Source: JBDTSW01 sp963782605 (GTDB lineage Bacteria > Actinomycetota > Thermoleophilia > Solirubrobacterales > 70-9). Taken from it: a stretch of 64,000 nt of DNA. Positions 51,636 to 59,608 of this stretch are shown in pieces. Made by a program: the position numbers and the translations under genes. The stretch's first letter is position 1; every line of letters starts with the position of its first letter. The stretch covers positions 372,001 through 436,000 of the forward strand of contig CAWAKK010000005.1 of assembly GCA_963782605.1 (NCBI GenBank), given 5' to 3'. The notes under the pieces were generated by a model. The model was given only the letters and a program-made list of their open reading frames with translations. It had not been told where the DNA came from and ran no database searches.

Positions 51636-51860
51636 TCAGCCGCCTGCGATCGGGCGCCGCAGGACCACGAGCTCGGCGTCCGCCGGCAGCTCTCGCACGA
51701 CCTCAGCAGTCCCGTCCGCCCGCGTGAGCGACGCGATCATTCCCCGGTCGAGCTCCGCGCGGAAGGCCGCTACGGCCTCCTTGCGACCGTCGATTTCCCC
51801 CGACGTCCACTCGGCCAAGGTCGTGTGTCCTGTGCGATCCATCCTCACCAACCGTGCCAT
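51636..51860 (-). CDS. Small conserved-looking protein, function unknown
   Basis: 74 residues from ATG 51860. RLVRMDRTGHTTLAEWTSGE opens the protein. A beta-rich middle and the strand-rich end (RELPADAELVVLRRP) follow. GGAGG lies 6 nt before the ATG, an excellent Shine-Dalgarno. No named family. Probably in an operon with the membrane protein downstream, and divergent from leuS. Confidence 0.65.
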   Translation of the reverse strand: MARLVRMDRTGHTTLAEWTSGEIDGRKEAVAAFRAELDRGMIASLTRADGTAEVVRELPADAELVVLRRPIAGG

Positions 51861-51917
51861 GGACAACCTCCTTAGTCAGCTCTTAGACGCAGTCTACGCT
51901 CGACCAGACCCCCGCCC

Positions 51918-51935
51918 GTGTGAGCGCGGTCACAC
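51918..51935 (+). promoter_or_regulatory. CRP-family site upstream of leuS
   Basis: GTGTGA-GCGCGG-TCACAC, a perfect 6-bp inverted repeat matching TGTGA-N6-TCACA. Its centre is about 37 bp before the leuS start codon, where a -35 box would be. Confidence 0.6.
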
Positions 51936-51948
51936 ACCGATGCACGCC

Positions 51949-51954
51949 TACACT
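51949..51954 (+). promoter_or_regulatory. -10 hexamer TACACT for leuS
   Basis: TACACT ends 9 nt before the leuS ATG at 51964, leaderless spacing. Confidence 0.5.
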
Positions 51955-51963
51955 GACCGCCCC

Positions 51964-54459
51964 ATGGACCGCTACGACCCGCATGCGATCGAGAGCAAAT
52001 GGCAGGGCGTCTGGCAGGAGGAGCGCACCTGGGAGGTGCCGAATCCGGGTCAACCCGGCTTCGACGGCTCAAAGCCGAAGTCCTACGTGCTCGAGATGCT
52101 TCCCTACCCCTCGGGCGAGCCGCACGTCGGCCACCTGAAGAACTACTCGCTCGGTGATGCCGTAGCCCACTTCCGGCGCCGCAACGGCTACCAGGTGATC
52201 CACCCGATGGGCTACGACGCCTTCGGCCTGCCGGCCGAGAACAACGCGATCAAGACCGGCGTTCACCCAAAGATCGCCACCGAAGCCTCAATCGAGGCTT
52301 ACCGCGAGCAGTTCAAAGCGTGGGGCGTCTCGATCGACTGGTCACGCGAGGTCTCGAGCCACTGGCCCTCCTATTACCGCTGGACCCAGTGGCTCTTCCT
52401 GCGGCTGCTCGAGCGCGATCTCGCCTACCGAGCCGAGGCCCCCGTGCAGTGGTGCCCGGTCGATCAGACCGTGCTCGCGAACGAGCAGGTAATCGATGGG
52501 CGCTGCGAGCGCTGCGGCAGCCTGGTGGAGCAGCGCCGCCTCGAACAATGGTTCTTCCGGATCACCGACTACGCCGACCGCCTGCTCGCCGACTTCGACC
52601 TGCTCGAGTCATGGCCTCCCCACGTCGTGACCATGCAGCGCAACTGGATCGGCCGCTCCGAGGGCGCAGAGGTCGTCTTCCGCTGTGATGACCTCGACCT
52701 CGACTTCCCTGTCTTCACCACCCGGCCCGACACCCTTTTCGGCGCCACGTTCTTCGTGGTGGCGCCGGAGCACCCCGAAATCGAGCGACTGGCCGCCAGA
52801 TCCGGCCACGAGCAGGAGGTTCGCGACTACGTCGCCCAGGCGGCGCGCGCCTCGACCGAGGACCGAGCCTCGGAGGCCGGCGCCAAGACAGGAGTGTCCC
52901 TCGGCCGGTACGTCACCAACCCTGTGAACGGCGAGCAGATCCCCATGTTCGTCGCCGACTACGTGTTGATGGAATACGGCACCGGGGCGCTCATGGCCGT
53001 CCCCGCCCACGACCAGCGCGACTGGGACTTCGCGAAGGCCCTCGACCTGCCGATCCGCCAAGTCGTCGAGCCCGCCGAGGAGGAGGTTCCCGAGGACCAG
53101 GCATTCGTCGAACACTCCGCGGACGAGCGCCTCGTCAACTCCGGGCGCTTCGACGGCATGCCCGCCAGCGAGGCGGTCGCCGCGATTACCGCGTGGCTCG
53201 AGGCGGAGGGCAAAGGTAAGGCCGCCGTCAACTACCGCCTGCGCGATTGGCTGCTCTCGCGCCAGCGCTACTGGGGATGTCCCATCCCGATCATCTACTG
53301 CGACGCCTGTGGCACGGTGCCCGTCCCGGACGACGACCTGCCGGTCGAGCTGCCGGAGGTCGACGACTACGCCCCGAAGGGCCAGAGCCCGCTCGCCGCC
53401 GTGGCGGACTGGGTCAATACCGAGTGCCCGAGGTGCGGTGGCGCGGCCCGGCGCGAGACCGACACGATGGACACCTTCGTCGACTCCTCGTGGTATTTCC
53501 TGCGCTACCTCGACGCCCACAACGACGGGCGGCCCTGGGCTCGCGACGCCGCCGACTACTGGATGCCGGTCGACCAGTACATCGGCGGAGTCGAGCACGC
53601 GATCCTCCACCTGATGTACGCGCGCTTCTTCGTGAAGGCGCTGGCGGACATGGGCGAGCTCTCCGTTCAGGAGCCGTTTGCAAACCTGATGACGCAGGGA
53701 ATGATTACCCGCGACGGCACCAAGATGTCCTCCTCCAAGGGCAACACGGTGAGCGCGATGGAGACGGTCGCGAGGTACGGAGCGGACACGGCACGGACGT
53801 ACGTCTGCTTCGTCGGCCCCCCGGAGAAGGGCGGTGACTGGACGGATCAGGGCGTGGAGGGCGTTCACCGGTTCCTCTCCCGCGTATGGCGGCTTCAGCA
53901 CGAAGTCGCCGCCCGCACGCAGGCGCAGGCCACCGGGCTCGATGCGTCCACCCTGGACGAGCCGGCACGGCGGCTGGCGGTGAAGGCCAACTGGGCGATC
54001 TCGAAGGTCACGCGGGACTTCGACCACTTCCAGTTCCACACGGCGATCGCAGCGGTGATGGAGCTGATCAACGAGATCTACGTCCTCAAGGACGAGCTCT
54101 ACGGCTCGACCGAGGGCGACGCCACCCTCCGGTTTGCGACTGCGACGGCCGCTTCGCTCATCTTCCCCTTTGCTCCCCACCTGGGTTCCGAGGCATACGA
54201 GGTGATCGCGGGCGCGCGCGTCTGGGAGCAGCCGTGGCCACAGGCCGATGCATCCCTCCTGCGAAGCGACACCTTCACTCTCGTCGTCCAGGTAAACGGC
54301 AAGCGCCGAGATCAGATCGAGGCTGCCACGGACGCGCCGGAGGCTGAACTCCTGCGCCTCGCCCGCGAGACAGAGGGGGTAAAGCGTCACCTCGACGGCG
54401 GAGAAATCGTGAAGGAGATCGTGGTGCCGGGGAAGCTCGTCAACCTGGTGGTGCGATAG
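51964..54459 (+). CDS. leuS: Leucyl-tRNA synthetase
   Basis: 831 residues. HIGH is YPSGEPHVGHLKNYS; KMSKS is GTKMSSSKGNTVS. The editing domain (FTTRPDTLFGATFFVVAPEH, TGALMAVPAHDQRDWDF) and the C-terminal WKQ-like arm are present. Charges tRNA-Leu. ATG 51964 is the right start: the family N-terminus RYDPHAIESKWQGVW begins immediately, and a longer open frame upstream has no family similarity. Confidence 0.98.
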   Translation: MDRYDPHAIESKWQGVWQEERTWEVPNPGQPGFDGSKPKSYVLEMLPYPSGEPHVGHLKNYSLGDAVAHFRRRNGYQVIHPMGYDAFGLPAENNAIKTGVHPKIATEASIEAYREQFKAWGVSIDWSREVSSHWPSYYRWTQWLFLRLLERDLAYRAEAPVQWCPVDQTVLANEQVIDGRCERCGSLVEQRRLEQWFFRITDYADRLLADFDLLESWPPHVVTMQRNWIGRSEGAEVVFRCDDLDLDFPVFTTRPDTLFGATFFVVAPEHPEIERLAARSGHEQEVRDYVAQAARASTEDRASEAGAKTGVSLGRYVTNPVNGEQIPMFVADYVLMEYGTGALMAVPAHDQRDWDFAKALDLPIRQVVEPAEEEVPEDQAFVEHSADERLVNSGRFDGMPASEAVAAITAWLEAEGKGKAAVNYRLRDWLLSRQRYWGCPIPIIYCDACGTVPVPDDDLPVELPEVDDYAPKGQSPLAAVADWVNTECPRCGGAARRETDTMDTFVDSSWYFLRYLDAHNDGRPWARDAADYWMPVDQYIGGVEHAILHLMYARFFVKALADMGELSVQEPFANLMTQGMITRDGTKMSSSKGNTVSAMETVARYGADTARTYVCFVGPPEKGGDWTDQGVEGVHRFLSRVWRLQHEVAARTQAQATGLDASTLDEPARRLAVKANWAISKVTRDFDHFQFHTAIAAVMELINEIYVLKDELYGSTEGDATLRFATATAASLIFPFAPHLGSEAYEVIAGARVWEQPWPQADASLLRSDTFTLVVQVNGKRRDQIEAATDAPEAELLRLARETEGVKRHLDGGEIVKEIVVPGKLVNLVVR

Positions 54460-54500
54460 CGCCCAACCGACCGGACGCTCGTTCTGCTAGAAAGCGCCGC

Positions 54501-54902
54501 GTGCTCGTCAGGCGCTTCTCCGAGGCGGCCGTCATCGACGTCCATCGGCTCTCGTCCCACCTGCTGATGGACGCCGGGGACCTCGGTTCCCGCAACAGCT
54601 CCGTGCATTGGCTCGAGGTGCCAACAGGCGCTTCTGAGGAGCTGCGCTCTCACGAGGAGGCCGAGCAGGTCTACGTAGTGGTGAAGGGCACGGGAACGAT
54701 GTCGGCCACGGGCGACACCCAGGAGCTCGCCCAGGGCGATCTCGTCCTGATTCCGCCGGCCACCGACCACTCGGTTGCCAACGACGGCGAGGAGGTCCTG
54801 GCGCTCGTGTCGGTGATCTCGCCTCCCGTCTCCGCCGAGGAGCTCTACTCGCGACGCTTGGCCACCCAGGCGGCCGGCTACGACGACGAGGACTACGAGT
54901 AG
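54501..54902 (+). CDS. Cupin-domain protein
   Basis: 133 residues. The cupin barrel is visible as RSHEEAEQVYVVVKGTGTM (motif 1) and VLIPPATDHSVANDGEEVLALV (motif 2). E, H and D residues are near the usual metal positions. Substrate unknown. GTG at 54501; TAGAAA, a near match to the -10 hexamer, ends 7 nt upstream. Confidence 0.83.
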   Translation: MLVRRFSEAAVIDVHRLSSHLLMDAGDLGSRNSSVHWLEVPTGASEELRSHEEAEQVYVVVKGTGTMSATGDTQELAQGDLVLIPPATDHSVANDGEEVLALVSVISPPVSAEELYSRRLATQAAGYDDEDYE

Positions 54903-54933
54903 AACCGGGCCGGCGCCGGGTATAGGCGCCCCC

Positions 54934-55209
54934 GTGAGCGCGATCCGCAAGCACGTCGTCGTCCACGGCCGCGTGCAGGGTGTCTTCTTTCGCGATTCCA
55001 CGCAGCGAGAGGCTGAGAGCCGTGGCGTTGGCGGCTGGGTCCGCAATCGCGACGATGGGGCCGTCGAGGCTGCCTTCGAGGGAGAGGCCGATGCGGTGGA
55101 GGCGATGGTCGCTTTCGTCAGGGAAGGCCCAAGCAGTGCGGACGTGGAAGAGGTCGAGGTCTCAGATGAGGAGCCCGAAGGCGCCTCAAATTTCCGTGTC
55201 TCCGGCTGA
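54934..55209 (+). CDS. acyP: Acylphosphatase
   Basis: 91 residues. HGRVQGVFFRDSTQREAESRGVGGWVRNRDDG carries the active-site Arg and Asn. Hydrolyses acyl phosphates such as acetyl phosphate. GTG at 54934; TATAGG ends 7 nt upstream. Confidence 0.96.
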   Translation: MSAIRKHVVVHGRVQGVFFRDSTQREAESRGVGGWVRNRDDGAVEAAFEGEADAVEAMVAFVREGPSSADVEEVEVSDEEPEGASNFRVSG

Positions 55210-55231
55210 GGCGAGGTTGACTCTCACCCGC

Positions 55232-55268
55232 GCCTGATCAGGCACTACTGACGCGCGACTCGCGCGTC
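55232..55268. promoter_or_regulatory. Two adjacent palindromes upstream of comEA
   Basis: GCCTGATCAGGC (55232-55243) is a perfect 12-bp palindrome. GACGCGCG-ACT-CGCGCGTC (55250-55268) is a perfect 8-bp hairpin. They fill the acyP-comEA gap and could be operator, terminator or both. No T-tract follows. Confidence 0.4.
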
Positions 55269-55289
55269 GAGCATCGCCACCCTGGGGGC

Positions 55290-55907
55290 GTGCTCTCGCT
55301 CTCGCGCTCCCAGCTCCTCGTCTACGGCGCCGTCGCCGTCGTCGTCCTGGTGGTCGGCGCCCGCTGGATTCGCGACGCGGACGAGCGGGGCAGCACGCCG
55401 GGCGGGATCGCGTTTGCGGCCGGCGAGGGAGTGGACAGTCAGTCCGAGAGCGGCTCCTTTTCCGTTGAGGCAGGCGGTGACGACGCGGTGGTGCACGTTG
55501 CCGGAGCGGTGCGCGATCCCGGCGTCTACCGGCTGCCCGCCGGCTCGCGGGTGACCGATGCGGTGGAGCGCGCTGGGGGCGCCACGCCGGCAGCAGTCCG
55601 GGACGCCATCAACCTTGCGGCCCGCGTGGCGGACGGCCAGCAGATCGTGCTGCCCGAACGCGTGCCAGGCTCGCCGGGGGTGAGCGCCCCGCTCGTCGGA
55701 ACGGCTGATGCCGAGGGGCCGATCAGCCTCGGATCCGCGACGCTCGAGCAGCTCGACACGATCGAGGGCATCGGCCCCGTCACGGCGCAGGACATCCTCG
55801 ACTACCGCGACGAGCAAGGCGGGCTCTCCTCGATCGAGGAGCTCGACGAGGTCGTCGGCATCGGTCCCACGACCATGGAGGCGCTGCGCGACCGACTGCA
55901 GCCCTAG
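55290..55907 (+). CDS. comEA: ComEA-like DNA-binding competence protein
   Basis: 205 residues. One N-terminal membrane anchor, a SLBB domain (VVHVAGAVRDPGVYRLPAGSRVTDAV) and a C-terminal helix-hairpin-helix pair (EGIGPVTAQDILDYRDEQGG ... VGIGPTTMEALRDRL). Surface DNA receptor that hands DNA to ComEC. GTG at 55290. Followed by comEC, as in other actinobacteria. Confidence 0.93.
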   Translation: MLSLSRSQLLVYGAVAVVVLVVGARWIRDADERGSTPGGIAFAAGEGVDSQSESGSFSVEAGGDDAVVHVAGAVRDPGVYRLPAGSRVTDAVERAGGATPAAVRDAINLAARVADGQQIVLPERVPGSPGVSAPLVGTADAEGPISLGSATLEQLDTIEGIGPVTAQDILDYRDEQGGLSSIEELDEVVGIGPTTMEALRDRLQP

Positions 55908-55963
55908 CCACGGTCCCAGGGGACCCAGCGGAGGGCTCACCGAGCGCTACGCACGCGGCGCGA

Positions 55964-58240
55964 ATGGTCGCCATCTGCGCGCTCGCGACCGGGTTGGCCA
56001 TCGCGCCGCTGGCCGGAGTGCGGGCCCCAGGCCGTTTGGCGCTGGTCGTCCTGGCAGCAGCCTCGGCGGCATTGGTGGCGGGGCGCCCATCCAGGTGCAC
56101 ACTCACACGCCGCACGCTCTGGGCCACGGGCCTCGGCCTGGTCTGCCTGGCGCTGGGCTTGGCCGTCGGGGGCGCCCGCCTCTCCGCGATCGACGCCGGA
56201 GCCGCGACGGTTGACCCGCAGCGGCGGGTCTTGGTCCGCGGGTTCGTCGAGGCGGTACCGAGAAGGACGAACGGAGAGGCACGGGTCCGAGTGGAAACGG
56301 CGGCGGGCCGGCTGCTGCTCGTCGCCCCAGAGCCCGTCGGCGAGCTGGCCGTCGGGCACGAGGTTGAGGCGCGCGGGACCGTCACCGAGCCGCGAGCCTG
56401 GGAGGAGACGTACCTGGAACGGCTCGGGATCGCGAGGACGGTCAGGACCAGCGCGATCGAGCCGACCGGGCGGCGCCGCGGCGGTCTCGCCTCGCTCACC
56501 GATCGCCTTCGCGAGCGTGCCGAGGCGGCGCTCGACCGCGGAACGCCCCAGGCCGAGTCCGCCCTACTGCGAGGCTTCGTGCTGGGCGAGGACGACCGCA
56601 TCGATCCCGCAACGGTGGCTGACTTCCAGGAGTCCGGCCTCGCCCACCTTCTAGCCGTCAGCGGCCAAAACGTCCTGCTCCTGGCGCTATTGGCGATGGC
56701 GCTGCTCGGCTTGCTCGGCGTTCCCCTGCGACTCCGGCTGATCTGCATCCTCGCCCTGATCACGCTCTACGTGCCCATCGCGGGCGCGGGGCCCTCGATT
56801 CAACGGGCAGGAGTCATGGGCGCCGCAGGGGTTGTTGCTGCCCTCGCGAGCCGGCCCTCCGCCCGCTGGTACGCACTGTCGCTCGCCGCTTCGGCGACGC
56901 TCGCGCTGAACCCGAGGGTGGCGGGCGATGTGGGGTGGCAGCTCTCATTCGCGGCGGTAGCGGGCATCGCCCTCTGGGCTCGGCCACTCAGGGGGCTTCT
57001 GGCTGGAGGGAATCCGTCCCGGGCGCGGCAGGCTGTTGCCGAGGCCGCCGCCGTCACCATCGCGGCCACCCTGGCGACGGCCCCGCTGATGGCGCACCAC
57101 TTCGAGGCGCTTTCGCTGGCTGCCCTGCCCGCCAACCTCATCGCCCTCCCGGCGGTTGCGCCCGTGATGTGGCTCGGCATGCTCGCCGCAGCCGTCGGGC
57201 AGCTGCCGTGGCTGCCCGTGGGACCGCTCACAGGGCTCGCGGGGCTCTGTGCCGCGTTCGTCGCACAGGTGGCTCACTGGTTCGCCGGCCCGGGTTGGGC
57301 CCAACTCGACGCCCCACTGTCCTCCGGCTGGGCCCTCGCGGCGATCTACGCGCTCATGGTCAGCGGAATCGCGCTCCTGCGTCGCGTCGTGGCGGCGAGG
57401 CGGAGGCTGCGTGTCCGTCGCGCCATTCTCATCTGCGGGATCCTCGCAGCGGCTGCCGCGGTGCTCGTCGTCGCGGTAGCGCCGTCGCCGCCAAGCTCGC
57501 CGCAACCACCCCTACGGGTGACCGTTCTCGATGTCGGCCAGGGCGACGCGATCCTGCTCGAGCCGCGCGGTGCGGACCCGATACTGGTCGACACGGGCCC
57601 TCCTGCATCCGGCATCGTCGAGCACCTCGCCGACCACGGGGTGGAGCGCCTCGCCGCCCTCGTGATCACACACGAGGATTCCGACCACGCCGGTGAGGTC
57701 CACGACGTGCTCTCGCGGGTGGAGTCAAAAGCGCTCGCGTACGGCGCCCCTGCACCGATGCTCGAGCGGGCCGCGACCGCGACCGGGACCCGGACCGTGC
57801 GTCTGGCGGAGGGTTCCGAGCTGAGCTCGGGCCCGCTCACGCTCGGAGTGCTGTGGCCTCCGCGCCCCCTGATCGCCGGAACGCGGCCCGAGGAGCCGAA
57901 TCTCCGCTCCCTGGTCATGCTGGCGAGCTGGCGCGATTTCGATCTGTTGCTCCAGGGAGACGCCGAGGCCGAGGCGGTGCCAATTGAGCCCGGACCCGTC
58001 GATGTCCTCAAGGTCGCCCACCACGGCTCCGATGACGAGGGCCTGGACTCGCTCCTCGACCGTACCGCCGCAGAGGCAGCGGTGATCTCGGTCGGCGCCG
58101 AGAACACCTACGGGCACCCCACCGCCAAGACGCTCGCGTCCCTGGCCGAGCATGGTGTGCCAGCACTTCGAACGGACACCGCCGGGGAGCTTGAGATCGA
58201 GGTCTCGGCCACCGGCTGGACCGTTGGCCCCAGCGAGTAG
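55964..58240 (+). CDS. comEC: ComEC/Rec2 DNA uptake channel
   Basis: 758 residues. N-terminal OB-like region, the competence domain with many membrane helices (GFVLGEDDRIDPATVADFQESGLAHLLAVSGQNV) and a C-terminal metallo-beta-lactamase domain. That domain has HEDSDHAGE-type metal ligands and LLQGDAEAEAV. It moves one DNA strand into the cell. ATG 55964; an upstream in-frame start is possible. Confidence 0.95.
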   Translation: MVAICALATGLAIAPLAGVRAPGRLALVVLAAASAALVAGRPSRCTLTRRTLWATGLGLVCLALGLAVGGARLSAIDAGAATVDPQRRVLVRGFVEAVPRRTNGEARVRVETAAGRLLLVAPEPVGELAVGHEVEARGTVTEPRAWEETYLERLGIARTVRTSAIEPTGRRRGGLASLTDRLRERAEAALDRGTPQAESALLRGFVLGEDDRIDPATVADFQESGLAHLLAVSGQNVLLLALLAMALLGLLGVPLRLRLICILALITLYVPIAGAGPSIQRAGVMGAAGVVAALASRPSARWYALSLAASATLALNPRVAGDVGWQLSFAAVAGIALWARPLRGLLAGGNPSRARQAVAEAAAVTIAATLATAPLMAHHFEALSLAALPANLIALPAVAPVMWLGMLAAAVGQLPWLPVGPLTGLAGLCAAFVAQVAHWFAGPGWAQLDAPLSSGWALAAIYALMVSGIALLRRVVAARRRLRVRRAILICGILAAAAAVLVVAVAPSPPSSPQPPLRVTVLDVGQGDAILLEPRGADPILVDTGPPASGIVEHLADHGVERLAALVITHEDSDHAGEVHDVLSRVESKALAYGAPAPMLERAATATGTRTVRLAEGSELSSGPLTLGVLWPPRPLIAGTRPEEPNLRSLVMLASWRDFDLLLQGDAEAEAVPIEPGPVDVLKVAHHGSDDEGLDSLLDRTAAEAAVISVGAENTYGHPTAKTLASLAEHGVPALRTDTAGELEIEVSATGWTVGPSE

Positions 58241-58272
58241 ATCCTCCCCGCCGAGCCGTCGCAGCGCGCGAA

Positions 58273-58278
58273 TACACT
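58273..58278 (+). promoter_or_regulatory. -10 hexamer TACACT for holA
   Basis: TACACT ends 6 nt before the GTG at 58285, leaderless spacing. Confidence 0.5.
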
Positions 58279-58284
58279 CGCCGC

Positions 58285-59274
58285 GTGACCGAAGCTGAGC
58301 TCGCCCCCGCGTACCTGATCGCGGGCACGGACATCGCGAAGATCGACTCGGCGCTCGCCCGTCTGCGCGCGCGGGCGGAGCGGGAGGGAGGCCCGGGCTC
58401 CCTCCAAGCGTTCGCTGGCCCGCCCGGCGCCGGGCCCGATGCAGATGCGCTGCTCGCGGCGCTCCCCGCGATGTCGCTTACCGCCGGCCGTCGCTACCTG
58501 CTGGCGGATGGCGTCGAGCGCTGGTCGGGGAAGCAGGCAGAACCGGTGCTTGCTGCCCTCGCGAAGCTCCCGCCGGACCTGACGGTGGTGCTCGCGGCCC
58601 GCGAGCAACCCCCGAGGGTCCGCGCGCCGAAAGGCGCAGCTGAGGCGGTGCGCAAGGCCGGGGGAGAGGTGATCGAATGTGCTGCCCCCCGGGGGCGACA
58701 GCTGCCCGCGCGGCTCGTGGCCGAGGCCGAAGAGAGGGCCATAACGCTCGATCACGATGCCGCGCAGCTCCTCGTGGATCGCATGGGGGAGGGGACCGTG
58801 CGCCTGGGGAACGAGCTGGATCGCCTCGCGACATGGGCGGGCGACGGCGGTGCGATAACGCGCGCGGACCTGGAGGCCATGATCGCCGACACGTCCGAGC
58901 AGGCCTCGTGGGCGCTCGCCGACGCGCTCCTTGACCGTGACCCTGGTGCGGCTCTGGCCACGGCGGAGCGGCTCACGGCCCAGGGGGAGGCGCTGACGCC
59001 CCTGATCTACGGTGCCGCCAAGCGGCTGCGCGAAGCGCACATGGCCCTTTCGGAGCTCGAACGTGGCCGCTCGGCGAAGGAGCTGGAGAGCTCGTTGCCC
59101 ATGCACCCGTACGCGGCGAAGATGATGTTGCGGCGCATCCGCGGCGCCTCGCTGGAGGACCTCCGGGCCGCGAGCTGCGCCATCGCCGACCTCGAGTGGT
59201 GGGCCCGAGGCGGATCGGACTATCCCGGGGATGTCGCGCTGACGCTGGCTGTTCGCCGCGCGGCTGGTGGCTAG
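58285..59274 (+). CDS. holA: DNA polymerase III delta subunit
   Basis: 329 residues. AAA+-like fold with PAYLIAGTDIAKIDSALARL and TLDHDAAQLLVDRMGEGTVRLGNELDRLATWAG. The C-terminal helical domain includes LYGAAKRLREAHMALSELERG-like packing. Loads the beta clamp. GTG start. Its stop meets the rpsT stop inside a palindrome. Confidence 0.9.
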   Translation: MTEAELAPAYLIAGTDIAKIDSALARLRARAEREGGPGSLQAFAGPPGAGPDADALLAALPAMSLTAGRRYLLADGVERWSGKQAEPVLAALAKLPPDLTVVLAAREQPPRVRAPKGAAEAVRKAGGEVIECAAPRGRQLPARLVAEAEERAITLDHDAAQLLVDRMGEGTVRLGNELDRLATWAGDGGAITRADLEAMIADTSEQASWALADALLDRDPGAALATAERLTAQGEALTPLIYGAAKRLREAHMALSELERGRSAKELESSLPMHPYAAKMMLRRIRGASLEDLRAASCAIADLEWWARGGSDYPGDVALTLAVRRAAGG

Positions 59275-59285
59275 ACCAGGTCTAG
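59271..59285. repeat. Palindrome containing both convergent stop codons
   Basis: CTAGACC-A-GGTCTAG, 7-bp arms and one central base. It holds the holA TAG (59272-59274) and the complement of the rpsT TAG (59282-59284). Confidence 0.5.
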
Positions 59286-59545
59286 GAGACGCGGGCGCGG
59301 ATGCGAGCGGCGCGGGACTTCTTGCGGGCGCCGGTGTTCGCGTGCAGCGCGCCGGACTGGACGGCCTTGTCGATGCGGGAAACCAGAAGCGCGTGCTCGG
59401 CCTCTGCCGCGTCGTCTTCGCCGCTCTCGACGGCCGCTTCGAGGCGCCGGAAGTGCGTGCGAACGGAACCCGCGACTCGGCGATTCTCCATGCGCTCACG
59501 CTCCGTCCGGGCGTTTCGCTTCTTCTGTGAGGCGATGTTGGCCAT
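59282..59545 (-). CDS. rpsT: 30S ribosomal protein S20
   Basis: 87 residues. ANIASQKKRNARTERERMENRRV and the rich Lys/Arg/Ala helices (GALHANTGARKKSRAARIRARVS) are diagnostic. It binds 16S rRNA. ATG 59545; TACACT on the minus strand (59559-59564) ends 13 nt upstream, so a short leader is likely. No strong Shine-Dalgarno. Confidence 0.97.
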   Translation of the reverse strand: MANIASQKKRNARTERERMENRRVAGSVRTHFRRLEAAVESGEDDAAEAEHALLVSRIDKAVQSGALHANTGARKKSRAARIRARVS

Positions 59546-59558
59546 CGATCGACGGCGC

Positions 59559-59564
59559 AGTGTA
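59559..59564 (-). promoter_or_regulatory. -10 hexamer TACACT for rpsT
   Basis: TACACT on the minus strand ends 13 nt before the rpsT ATG. Confidence 0.45.
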
Positions 59565-59608
59565 GCCGCAAGGCACCGCCCCTCCGTTGCCGCGAGAGGC
59601 CTTCGCTG

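Noticed and set aside
50752..51963. Long upstream extension of leuS
   Set aside because: The added 400 residues are Arg/Pro/Ser-rich, antisense to two plausible genes, and precede the true family N-terminus at ATG 51964.
52609..54390. Long minus-strand open frame opposite leuS
   Set aside because: Leucyl-tRNA synthetase on the plus strand is certain. The antisense frame has no start signal or family similarity and reflects high GC at codon third positions.
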